Below, piece by piece: positions 1-9,851 of a DNA stretch of 64,000 nt (the stretch's first letter is position 1; the number at the start of each line of letters is the position of its first letter). The notes beneath the pieces were generated by a model. The model made no database searches. It was not told the DNA's origin and saw nothing but the letters and a program-made list of their open reading frames with translations. The stretch covers positions 6,371,501-6,435,500 of the forward strand of contig CANTUV010000053.1 in assembly GCA_947685225.1 (NCBI GenBank), given 5' to 3'. A program made the position numbers and the translations under genes. The stretch comes from Garcia nutans (taxonomy: Eukaryota > Streptophyta > Magnoliopsida > Malpighiales > Euphorbiaceae).

Positions 1-1185
1 CTTATAAAAACTTCAATCCGTTTGTTTAAATTCATAAAACTTCATAAAATTATCAAATTGATTTCTAAAACCCTAATTCAAATCTTTTACGTGTGACCTA
101 AATTCTAAAACCCTAAAATTCAAAATTCAACTTTTAAACCTAAAATAATGAACCCTGATCCTTTTAAAACCTTAAACCATAATTTTTATGAACCCTAATC
201 CTTTTAAAACATTAAAAAACATAAAAACTCAAAAATTACACCGTAGCTTAAAGTTCAATAAACCAAAAATCACAAATTAAAGTATTTTAAGGTATTTAAA
301 ACCCTAGTTTCATGATTTCATCATTCAAACCTTAATTTGGTTAATCAAAGAGTCTTACCAATCTTTTAAAACATAAACCCTAATTTATTTTAATTCCATA
401 AAAAGTCACAGTAGCCATAATTGGACTTTTATTTGCTTTATTCAATTCCATATTTGATTATGCTTTGATTTATTTCTTATGCTTTAATTTATTTAATTTC
501 AATACTTGATTTATTTAATTTGTTATGGATGGATGTTTATTTTATATTTTGATTAATAGCTTTGATGAATGATTTATTTATGATGAATGATTATTTACTT
601 TTATCAATTAATTTAGATTTCCAAAAGTTGTAAGAGGTATGTTTCCACTTGGTGGGTACCTCATTAGTTAAACATCATGTAATTTAATTTGCTTTTATAT
701 TTTAGACCAATGTAAAGGGCATGTTTCTAGCTTTGATAGGTGTCCTATCTAGGCATGTGATGTAAGGACATGTTTCCATCCTTGGATGGGTGTCCGTTTA
801 TTTGTTTTGTTTGGACATTGCTTTGATTTTAATATATTGATGCTTTCTTTTAATTATTGTGTGTAATATGGATAATGTTATTATATTTAAGAATTTTATA
901 ATATTAAGACCTGTAAAGGAGGCCGGTTCCAATGAACCGGGCGTTGTGGGGGGTGCTGGGCCATTTCTCACCTTCCCCACACGTACCCAACTTTCCGAAC
1001 CCATTAAGGGGTTGGGGATTCCTTAGGAATTGAGTCATCCACCCCTTTCTTTTTCCTAGTCCGTCCGGGTGGCGACTCCATTTTCTCCGGACTTAGGTCC
1101 GTGTTCTCTAAGGCCCCGAGCCTAAATAGTGCCGAAGTCGCAAGAACTATTCCACCGGGAGTGGGGGCAAAAATCCCCGCTCACA
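1..1185 (+). repeat. Ogre-1 5' LTR, 3' part (R/U5)
   Basis: Matches 10360-11544 of the 3' LTR along its whole length and ends in CTCACA just before the primer-binding site. It is AT-rich, with many scattered AACCCTAA-like motifs in the first 450 bases. Near its end it carries a copy of the first 11 bases of the primer site (1070-1080). The U3 with the promoter lies left of the window. The small minus-strand frame at 798-1004 is a by-product of LTR sequence, not a gene. Confidence 0.9.
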
Positions 1186-1186
1186 G

Positions 1187-1204
1187 TGGCGACTCCACTG
1201 GGGA
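1187..1204 (+). other. Primer-binding site of Ogre-1 (tRNA-Arg type)
   Basis: TGGCGACTCCACTGGGGA starts two bases after the LTR terminus (CA at 1184-1185). A terminal TGG pairs with the CCA end of a tRNA, and this sequence fits the tRNA-Arg primer described for Ogre elements. It would prime minus-strand DNA synthesis. The tRNA assignment is from memory of the family and was not checked against a tRNA set. Confidence 0.85.
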
Positions 1205-2357
1205 TAAGAGAAGTTGATTTCATTGGTCTTTATATTATTCCATTCTTTCTTATAATGTTTTTATCCATTGCATCATATTAGTTTGCATCATGTGCGTGAG
1301 TTAGGACGCCCGTGTTACAGGTGTTGTGTTATGTAAGGGATACCATACTTTCACTCAAGGTATGGAGATCGAGCATGGTGTAACCACTCATAGCCTTGTA
1401 CCGTTTGGTATATACTTGCTATGGGAACCTAAGCCTTTCTACCCAAAGACTAAAGCTCATGTAATTGGCCTAATTACTTTCCTTAGGTTTTACACCAAAT
1501 GCATGTTGTTTGACTATGGTTAGTTTATGTTAGTCTAAATCATGGCTTATTTGGTTTGTTCTTTTTCTAATATGATCTAAGTATATTGTAAGCTCAAAAT
1601 AAATTTTTCCTTAAAATCCAAAAGACCAAAACTATTTTCAAAATTTTTCAAGATGGTCTTTGGGCATAAGACTTTTTCTAAAAACAAATCAAAAAAATTC
1701 TTTGGCCCATGGCCCAAATACTAAACCCGAAATTCACTTCTCTAAAAATCTTTTTGTAATGGGCTTAAAAACAAAATTCTTACAAAAAGCTTGCAAAATA
1801 TTTAGGTCAATTATGAAATACCAAAAATCTATTGTAGGCCTAGTTTACACTAAGAATAAATTAACTATGGGCTTGTTTTTGGCATGAATCATTAGTTACA
1901 TTTTTCAAGTGAGAAATCTATCTATGATAAACCTCTTAATTTTGTTTTAATCTAATATAGCATAAAAGCTACTTTGGTTGGTTGAATGGATTAAAACCTA
2001 ATTAATGGGAATTATCATGGATTGATTTCCATTTTCAAGGATATAACTATTGGTTGAAACGTCCGAGGGAATTATTCGAAAGCAAGGTACCCCATGTTGG
2101 CATTTTGGTTAACCATATACCTAGGAAAAGAGACTCGCCATTCGTGTGTGGATGTTATAAGGTTGGAAGGAATGTCCTAATTTGTCCTTGTTTGTCTATT
2201 GTTTGTGCATAATGCATATATGCATACATTTGCATCTCATATCATTAATCCTCTCTGGCTCACAGCCTTGGATTACAATAGTTCAAAAGCTTACAATCCG
2301 ACCTACGCCGGAGATGAGATTTCTAGCAACGACTCAATCACTTGCTCACCAAGAACA
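1205..2357 (+). other. Ogre-1 untranslated leader
   Basis: About 1.15 kb between primer site and gag, homologous to 17931-19053 of Ogre-2. A 65-codon open frame at 1326-1523 exists in both copies, but the substitutions between them are mostly amino-acid-changing, so I do not call it a gene. A TCTGGCTCACAG stretch near 2258 looks like a splice acceptor. No other function is visible. Confidence 0.6.
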
Positions 2358-3733
2358 ATGGAGCTCGAACAAATTCAAAGAATGGTGGATGAAGCCCTCA
2401 ATGCCAAGATGGAAGAAATAAAAGAGGCCCTAGCTGAGACCATGAGGAACCAATTGACTGCAATCTTAGAGAATCATGCCGAGGCTTCTGCTAGCACTAA
2501 GAAGCCAAAGGACAAAGGGAAGATGAAAGTTAATGAAGTGGCTTGTGATGATGAGAAGGTGATCATTGATGATGATGATTGGGCTCAATACTACCAAGAT
2601 CTTCAAGATAAAAAGGAGCCAAAGGTTATTAAGAAGGCAACTATTGAAAAGACCGAGACATCTGATATTGAAAAGATGATTGCTGATTTAGAAAAGAAAT
2701 TTGAGAAAAAGCTGAAAACTGAAGAAATGTCCGAAGTTGACAAATTATTTGAGCTAGATTAAGAGGTCCCATACAAGTTCAAGATGCCATCTTTTGCAAA
2801 GTATAATGGCACTGGAAATCCTCATCTCCATGTGAAACAATATATCACTGCCATGCAGTCTGCCCGAGCTACTAAGGCTCAAACTCTAAGGTACTTCATG
2901 CTCTCATTGGATCCTGCTATCCAAAATTGGTTCAATACCTTAGATGATGGAACATAAAAGAGTTGGGATCTACTTTACAAAGCCTTCATCCAACAATATG
3001 GATACAATGTTGAAATGGAAGTTACCTTAATGGAAGTTCAGTCCATTAGGCAACGACCAAATGAAAATTTTGTAGATTATGTCAAGAGATGGAGAAACAA
3101 GGCTGCTTTACTCAAGAAGAGGCCCGATGAATCCGATCAAATAAGGATGATTGTGAGAGGGGTGTTGCCTAATCTTTGTGAGAGTATGTCTCATACATTC
3201 ATACGTGATTTCAAAGATCTTCTCCAAGCTGGTCTACAAATTGAAGAGTGGGAAAGGGAGAAGAATCGCTTTTCAATAAAAAGGAATGAGAAAGGGAACT
3301 ACCAGTCGGGCAATCAAAGCACACAAAAAGAAGTTGATGTTAATGCCGCCAGTGAAATAGGAATGAGGCAGTTTTCAGATCTGGGGAAGCCACTGTCTTG
3401 GGTTCTCAATAAGCTACAAAAGAAGGGATTGTTACAACCCTTGACTCCTCGTCCTTTGCCTAATCCTCTTCCACCTAACTTTGATACTAATGCATTTTGC
3501 CAATTCCATCAAAGGCCTGGACACGAAACGGACAATTGCATGAAGTTGAGGCATGAGATCCAGAATTTAATTGATAATGGCAAGTTGCCAGATCCGGACA
3601 AGCCCAACACCAAAGATAATCAATTTCCAAGGTTCAGCAACCTTCATGGTGGGAAAAGGATTGGAAGAAGACTTTGTTTTATCATCCTTTCAAGATGGAA
3701 ATATTGAAGATGTGAAAGGAAAAGAAGCCTAAC
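2358..3733 (+). pseudogene. gag: Ogre-1 gag, broken by stops and a 17-bp deletion
   Basis: Gag would form the particle that packages element RNA in the cytoplasm. The likely start is the ATG at 2358 (MELEQIQ), which matches the Ogre-2 start at 19054; an earlier in-frame ATG at 2199 is possible. The N-terminal part is charged (Lys/Glu-rich, with an acidic IIDDDDWAQY patch). Next comes the gag core, whose frame is cut by a stop at 2761-2763 and another at about 2955-2957. A third open part (3015-3707) carries the RQRPNENFVDYVKRW core motif and a Cys/His motif of the form CQFHQRPGHETDNC typical of Tat/Athila gag. Compared with Ogre-2, 17 bp are missing near 3635, which shifts the frame so the native C-terminus (stop at 3731-3733) is read in another frame. 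As it stands it cannot make full-length Gag. Confidence 0.85.
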
Positions 3734-4550
3734 TCAATGAACTTTCCTTAGCTTGAATGTTGCTTTTCAATCTTACTTTCTTTAATATTTTAGAACTATT
3801 GTGTTTTTCAAATTTAAATTATTTTTATCATAAATTTTTGTTGGTCTTTTTTCATTTTGATGCTCAACCAATGAGGAATTTAGCTTGATGTTTATAAATT
3901 AATGTGTCTAGGCATCATGACTCGAATGACTTTACTAGATGAGGGAATTACTCTATAGCATTGAGTTGTGTATGCTTACTTAGAGAGGGCTCCTGCATAA
4001 TTATCTTTGTCTAGGTCTTAGTCAGTCTTAGAACATGCTTTGATAAACTTTCGAGGCAAAATTGAACTCTGCTTATTTAAGGAAGAGATGATATAGGCAT
4101 TGTTTGATTAGCCAACAACTAGTATCCACCCAATTAAATATTAATCCCTAGTTGTCCCCTTTGAGCCTTCATAAAATTTTAGCTTTCTTTTCATTGGCAT
4201 ATAACCTCAACAACCTACCTTGAGCTGTTGTGATACTTTTGACAAGTCTTATGATCACAAAGGTGAAAAGGCAAGAAGATCAAAGAAAGAAATGAATAGT
4301 TAAGACTATGAAGATAGTTGAAGTTCTCAAGACTATAAGGGTAGTTGATGTTTTCAAGACCATAAGGATAGTTGATGTTCTAAAAAACTTAAGGGTAGTT
4401 GAAGTTCCCTTAATGTCTCCAATATATCAAGACAACATCAACATTAGAGTAATAAATGATTTATCCCTATTAAAGAAGATTTATGTTACTCCACTCATCC
4501 ATTATTGGAAGCCCAAGTTGGTACAAACAAGGAAACTATGTTTGAGCTAG

Positions 4551-4640
4551 AACCAAAAAAGGAAAAAAGGAAAAAAAGAGAATAGAAAAAGAAAAGAAAG
4601 AAAAAAATAATAGAAAAAGAATTTAAAAAAAAAGAGAAGA
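4551..4640 (+). repeat. Purine-only low-complexity tract
   Basis: About 90 bases are almost entirely A and G (GAAAAAGG, GAAAAAGAAAAG units). Equivalent tracts occur at the same place in Ogre-2 (about 29040-29100) and as a pyrimidine tract in inverted Ogre-3 (about 39540-39620), so it is a fixed feature of the family. Confidence 0.85.
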
Positions 4641-6047
4641 TAAACCTAAAAAGGCGGTTCATAAAGCCAACTGAGTTATCTTTTACCTAAAGCAGTAAAA
4701 GGCTTCCATTTGGTTCATAAAGACATTTTTACTTGAATTGGCCCAACACAACCAAGGATTCAATCAAAATTGGAGAAAAGGAGGGAGACCATCCAGTTCT
4801 TGAAAGTTTTGTACTTGATAGTCCAATAAGAAAGAAGGACTAAATGATAAAATGCTCAAAGAAAGGGAAGATTAAGGAAAACAAAGAGAAAGAAAAGGGA
4901 AGAGTAAGAGAAATAAAGAAAAGGAAGAAGAAGAAAAGAAATGAATTTGGGAACCAAACTTTTTGCAAGGGCAAAAACTGTCCTAGTCAATATCCAGATT
5001 AATGCCAAGAAGATATAGAAGGAATTTGGAGTCTAGCAAGATTGCTCCCAACTTCCTAAAGTTCAAACAAGAAATTTATAGTGTGAGGGTTTGTCCATTG
5101 TGTCACACTAGCTCCTATCTCAAAATGGCCTTCATTTAACCCATGTCCCTTGTAGACCCCATTTTAAGCGTATCAAAGACCTGTTGATCTATCTTGGTAG
5201 GTAGAATCTATTAGTGGAGATAGTTTGAATAAGCATGCATATGAGATAGACAATATTTAATCTCAAATGAGACCGTTTGGCCAAGCAATGTGTATGTGCC
5301 TATCTGAAGTGCAACAGTTCTTGCTTAAATAGAAATGATTCCCGAGTTTAGTACGGTAACTAGGGTTGTCATGTTATAGATATGTTAATTTGGAAAAATC
5401 AAGTCCTGAGGTACATTGACATTAATTTGGCAAAGCCAACATTTGATTTCAAAATCAAAATTCAAAAAAATATATTTTGTCATACAAAGCCTTCAAGTTA
5501 AGGGAAGTATGTTGAACCTCCAAAGGACATATTGGGCAAAGGAAATGATTATGGGCAAGCTGCCAATTGACATGCTGAAACATAATTTGAAAAGGATGCA
5601 TCCCTGACTCTACCATTAGGGGTCTCTACCACTCATGTTCTCAACATATAGAAGATAAAAGCCACAAATGCAAAGCTTTCGATCATTCCAATGCAAGACT
5701 TGAACAAGCGTCAAAACGAAACCAATGAGAACACTTCTGCTGACCACCTCGGTCTGTGAGTCGATGGAACAACTGTAAGTATTATTCATGCATATCATGC
5801 ATACATGAGCATATCACATTGTACTTTCTTGTCTTGTATTGTCTATTCTTTATCGAAGTGAACAACAAACACTTTGTGAAGCGAAGAATCAAAAGAAGAT
5901 GTCAAATCAGGAGGGCATGGAAAGCCCATTGCTTGAGAAAGCTCCAGTAATTTTGCAAAGAGAAGAAATGCATGCTTGTGTGAAGAACTAGACAAGAAAA
6001 ATATCAATCAAAGCTTGCATGGAAAAAATCTTTGGTTTGAGCCTACA

Positions 6048-6148
6048 CAGGGGGCAAAGTTTCTCCTTTTCAATTTTTTGGGTTTATATACCAAATATCT
6101 TTAAACTCACTTACAAATATTTTGCCACACAGGGGGGCAAGGAGAGGA
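6048..6148 (+). other. Two internal polypurine-tract-like sites
   Basis: CAGGGGGCAAAG at 6048-6059 and CAGGGGGGCAAGGAGAGG at 6130-6147 closely match the true polypurine tract before the 3' LTR (GCAGGGGGCAAAC, 9336-9348). They lie about 3 kb upstream of it. Either they are extra plus-strand priming sites or relics of a duplicated 3' end. Confidence 0.5.
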
Positions 6149-6321
6149 TATAAGGTCCAATTAAAAATAGCTAAATCTTTGCAAAAAGGAAGAACAAAAG
6201 AATGGAACAATTAGAACTCTCAAAAGAATGAAGATGCAAAAGACGAAAGATCAATCGAGCTAAAAGAGCTGAAGCCAGGGTAAAGACCCGACCTCCAATG
6301 GATAAAGATCAATAATTCAAG

Positions 6322-6492
6322 GGTAAAGACCCGATGTCAAAAGATTAAGATTCATTTTCAAGGATAAAGACCCTGTCTCAAAGGACGAAGATCCAATTTG
6401 ATGGTGAAGAATCACAATGCATAAAATAGCAAGAGCAGTCAGACTTCCAAACTAAAAGGTTAGTCAAATTCAATTCAAGCTCGGGTCCAAGT
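6322..6492 (+). repeat. 171-bp direct repeat, copy 1
   Basis: Runs from GGGTAAAGACCCGATG to CTCGGGTCCAAGT and is repeated almost base for base at 7886-8056 (one difference seen, in the first line). The two copies flank the solo LTR at 6493-7860. Confidence 0.9.
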
Positions 6493-7860
6493 TGTTAGTA
6501 AATCGAAAAGAATCTGCAACCCTTGCCGCAGCGGAAAACAAAAAATTTCTTTCGATTTAATCACAGGATCCATGTGATCCATTCAGTTCGATAAAAGAGA
6601 TTCGAAACTAACCTTTTTGCGTAGCTTCAAAACGATTAACAGATGCTGCCTTCTGAAGACGAACACCCTCTAACGAAGTCCACACAAACGTACGCCGTTC
6701 TGAGTGCTAGCTCACCAACGGTAGTGGCTGAACTTTTTGCAAAAACGAAACTAGGGTTTTTTTTTTTGGTTTTTCTTCTTCTTCCATTTTCTTTCAAAAC
6801 GAAAATCATAATAATATCATCCAAGCCTCTAGTCCTTTTAAAACCGTTTTAAAAGACCTTTTTTTTTTCAAAACCCTAACTGTCCATATCCTATATGGAC
6901 CCACGTTTTTAATAATTATTATCTAATAATAATTATTATAACAATATTATTATTAATATCTAATAATAATAATAATACTAACAACAATAATAAAAATATA
7001 ATTATTATTATTTAAGTACAGCCTACGTTCTATGTGTGTGACCCGATAGGCTCATATTAATTGGTAGTGTATTTCAATCTCTATTGAAATGCACAAATCA
7101 TAATTGGCCTCTAGCAAGACATTACGACTACCCAATTAATCATGAGAATCATTATAAATGAAAACCTGAAATAGTACATGCATTAATCCCTTTATCACAC
7201 GATATCTTGTTTGAACATAAGTCATAGTAAATGTCATACTTATATTGTCCAAACTTATGATTACTCGATCTCCAAGTTAACTGATAAACAAATAAGATTG
7301 ATCTTATATCAACTTATTTGAGCACGGCCATGCATTTCTCAGTTACACTTATCGAGGGGCCCAGAAGATATCTCTCTCATAGAGAGGGACAAATTCCATC
7401 TTGATTGTTCATTTTCCTCTACATAATTTATACCATGTTCAAGCATAACCTTTATAATTATCTAGTTACAGATAACATTTGATCATGTCAAAACATAATA
7501 TTCCTTATGTTGGAAACTATGACAATCTCAAGTCAAAGGATTAAATGAAAACTATTATGATATACACTTATGACATTAAACCATGAAGTGATATCTATGT
7601 GGGTCTATCCAATACACTGTTCTCTAACATGTATCCATAATATTGATTTGTATCTTCATACCTATAATCATCTTATTATTATCAAATCAATATTACACTA
7701 GTTATATTTATTATTATCTCCATAACAATAATAAACCAGGGATATAATCATTATTATATATAACATGCAAACATAACAATGATAATAAAAACTTCTTTAT
7801 TAATAACAAAATGAATAACATTAAGGTCCAAATCAATGGCCTAGGGCATATACACTAACA
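6493..7860 (-). mobile_element. Putative solo LTR, about 1.37 kb, inserted in Ogre-1
   Basis: The segment starts TGTTAGT and ends ACTAACA, the TG...CA ends and short inverted termini of an LTR, and it has no counterpart in Ogre-2 or Ogre-3. Its right end, read on the minus strand (TGTTAGTGTATATGCCCTAG), looks like the 5' end of a common plant LTR family, so minus is the likelier orientation. It is AT-rich with ATT/TAA runs (6905-7010). The adjoining 5-mers (caagt, aagac) do not match, so no target duplication is visible. It could be Copia-type; this was not tested. Confidence 0.6.
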
Positions 7861-7885
7861 AAGACCATCAAATTGAATTTGCCTA

Positions 7886-8056
7886 GGGTAAAGACACGAT
7901 GTCAAAAGATTAAGATTCATTTTCAAGGATAAAGACCCTGTCTCAAAGGACGAAGATCCAATTTGATGGTGAAGAATCACAATGCATAAAATAGCAAGAG
8001 CAGTCAGACTTCCAAACTAAAAGGTTAGTCAAATTCAATTCAAGCTCGGGTCCAAG
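7886..8056 (+). repeat. 171-bp direct repeat, copy 2
   Basis: Second copy of 6322-6492. Its end (CTCGGGTCCAAGT) is also the first unit of the 20-bp minisatellite that follows, which suggests the duplication and the minisatellite share an origin in slippage or unequal exchange. Confidence 0.9.
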
Positions 8057-8820
8057 TACCCAAGCTCGGGTCCAAGTACCCAATCTCGGGTCCAAGTACC
8101 CAAATCAAATCAATCTCGGGTCCAAGTACCCAATCCCGGGTCTAAGTACCCAAAATCAATTCAAGCTCGGGTCCAAGTACCCAATCCCAGGTCCAAGTAC
8201 CCAATCTCGGGTCCAAGTACCCAAAATCAACTCAAGCTCGGGTCCAAGTACCCAAGCTCGGGTCCAAGTACCTAATCTCGGGTCCAAGTTCCCAAATCAA
8301 ATCAATCTCGGGTCCAAGTATCCAATCCCGGGTTTGAGTACCCAAAATCAATTCAAGCTAGGGTCCAAGTACCCAATCTTGGGTCCAAGTACCCAATCCC
8401 GGGTCTAAGTACCCAAAATCAATTCAAGCTAGGGTCCAAGTACCCAATCTCGGGTCCAAGTACCTAATCCCGGATCTGAGTACCCAAAATCAATTCAAGC
8501 TAGGGTCCAAGTACCCAATCTCGGGTCCAAGTACCCAATCCCGGGTCTAAGTACCCAAAATCAATTCAAGCTCGGGTCCAAGTACCCAATCCTAGGTCCA
8601 AGTACCCAATCTCGGGTCCAAGTACCCAAAATCAACTCAAGCTCGGGTCCAAGTACCCAATATTGGGTCCAAGTTCCCAAATCAAATCAATCTCCGGTCC
8701 AAGTACCCAATCCCGGGTCCGAGTACCCAAAATCAATTCAAGCTAGGGTCCAAGTACCCAATCTCGGGTCCAAGTACCCAATCTTAGGTCCAAGTACCTA
8801 AATCAAGTACCCAAATTAGC
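8041..8820 (+). repeat. Minisatellite A of Ogre-1: about 20-bp unit
   Basis: About 35 to 38 imperfect copies of CTCGGGTCCAAGTACCCAAT, interspersed with AAATCAATTCAAGCT so that a period of about 100-120 bp is also visible. Each unit has GGGT and ACCC arms around CCAAGT and can fold as a small hairpin. A variant at 8784-8801 has TTAGGT/ACCTAA arms, still complementary. It lies in the 3' non-coding region, a known site of variable tandem repeats in Ogre/Tat elements. Confidence 0.92.
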
Positions 8821-9262
8821 TCAAAATTAATTCGAACCGGGTCCAGAACCCAAATTTTCCTTAGATCCAGAACCTAGAATTATCCTTGAGTCCAGAACTC
8901 GAACCGGGTCCAGAACCCAAATTTTTCTTAGGTCCAGAACCTAGAATCATCCTTGAGTCCAGAACTCGAACTGGGTCCAGAACCCAAAATTTCCTTAGGT
9001 CCAGAACCCAAAATTTCCTTAGGTCCAGAACCTAGAATTATCCTCAAGTCCAGAACTCGAATCCGGGTCCAGAACCCGAATTTTTCTTAGGTCCCGAACC
9101 TAGAAATATCCTCGAGTCCAGAACTCGAATACGGATCCGGAACCCAAATTTCCCTTAGGTCCAGAACCTAAAGTCGTCCTTGAGTCCAGAACTTGAATCG
9201 GGTCTAGAACCCAAATCTTTCTTAGGTTCAAAACCTAGAATCATCCTCGGGTCCAGAACCCA
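8821..9262 (+). repeat. Minisatellite B of Ogre-1: 67-bp unit in three modules
   Basis: About 6.5 copies of a 67-bp unit with the modules CGGGTCCAGAACCC, TTAGGTCCAGAACCTA and GAGTCCAGAACTC. Each module has complementary arms around a CCAGA core. This is the reverse complement of the giant array at 42119-64000, with the same 67-bp period and the same three-module order, so it is the best candidate for the ancestral form of that array. Confidence 0.92.
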
Positions 9263-9335
9263 AAACAAGTTGCCATATCAAAAATTAAGTCTTATTGCTT
9301 TTCACTCTCTTTCACTAAGGTTTAAGATCATTCAA

Positions 9336-9348
9336 GCAGGGGGCAAAC
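9336..9348 (+). other. Polypurine tract of Ogre-1
   Basis: GCAGGGGGCAAAC directly precedes the TG that opens the 3' LTR. The same motif, inverted, precedes the Ogre-3 LTR (35073-35088). It is the site where plus-strand DNA synthesis starts. Confidence 0.88.
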
Positions 9349-9549
9349 TGTAGACCCTTAATTTTTGACCCAATCCGATCTAATATGTTTTATTTAGCCC
9401 AAAATGATTTTTGTTGTCTAATTGGTCAAAAATAATTTTAATTAAGTAATTTTTACCTTAGTATCTAATTTTTATTAATAAAAAATGAAAATAAATAATT
9501 AAAAATTAAAAATAAAAATAAAATCAGAGTCGGAAAAAAAAATCGACAG

Positions 9550-9725
9550 CAAAAAGCAGTCGTGCGGGCCCGTGGGCGTTTTGCCCGCAGGAATTTCCTG
9601 TGGGCGGCACGCCCGTAGGCCCAGCACTTCACCCGCAGGCCTGCGGGTGAAATAACTGCCCGCAGGAATTTCTTGCGGGCTGGCATGCCCGCTGGCCCCA
9701 GCCACGGGCCTGGCTGCCGCAGTTT
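9550..9725. repeat. GC-rich inverted-repeat island in the Ogre-1 U3
   Basis: Contains a perfect 24-bp palindrome at 9628-9651 (arm TTCACCCGCAGG) and CAGGAA-T-TTCCTG at about 9587-9599, plus repeated CCCGCAGGAATTTC motifs. It lies about 120-290 bases upstream of the TATA box. Composition changes sharply from the AT-rich flanks. Confidence 0.85.
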
Positions 9726-9843
9726 TTGCCAGCGCAAAATTTTTCTACGCAAATTTTTTGAAACCTAATCCAATTAGATTTTAATTTCTTTTTTTATTAA
9801 TATTACTTGCCGTGTATAATTAGGGAAAAACAACCAAAAACCA

Positions 9844-9851
9844 TTATAAAT
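9844..9851 (+). promoter_or_regulatory. TATA box of the Ogre-1 LTR
   Basis: TTATAAATA at about 9844-9852, followed by a purine-rich stretch where the transcript is expected to start. Its place relative to the LTR start and GC island matches Ogre-2 (16408). Confidence 0.65.

Larger units (their letters stand above)
3734..6321 (+). other. Ogre-1 post-gag non-coding region (pol missing)
   Basis: This is where PR, RT, RNase H and INT should lie. No frame shows a DSGA, YVDD-type or HHCC motif, and the short frames at 4308, 5416 and 5756 have no recognisable domain. The same sequence is present in Ogre-2 (about 28300-30000) and inverted in Ogre-3 (38777-40387), so the loss of pol is ancestral to the family. 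It contains purine-only runs (about 4551-4640 and 4855-4945) and two polypurine-tract-like sites (6048, 6130). Confidence 0.75.

Noticed and set aside
61..520. Telomere or interstitial telomere repeat
   Set aside because: CCCTAA-type motifs are scattered and not tandem, and the region is an LTR.
1326..1523. 65-codon frame present in both Ogre-1 and Ogre-2 (18052-18249)
   Set aside because: Same length and place in both, but differences between the copies are mostly amino-acid-changing and include local frame shuffling near the end, so there is no sign of coding constraint.
6636..6852. Overlapping small frames on both strands in the solo LTR
   Set aside because: No domain, overlapping on opposite strands, and inside an LTR.
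9465..9752. Minus-strand frames through the Ogre-1 GC island
   Set aside because: They exist because GC-rich palindromes lack stops; not conserved in the Ogre-2 LTR and no known domain.
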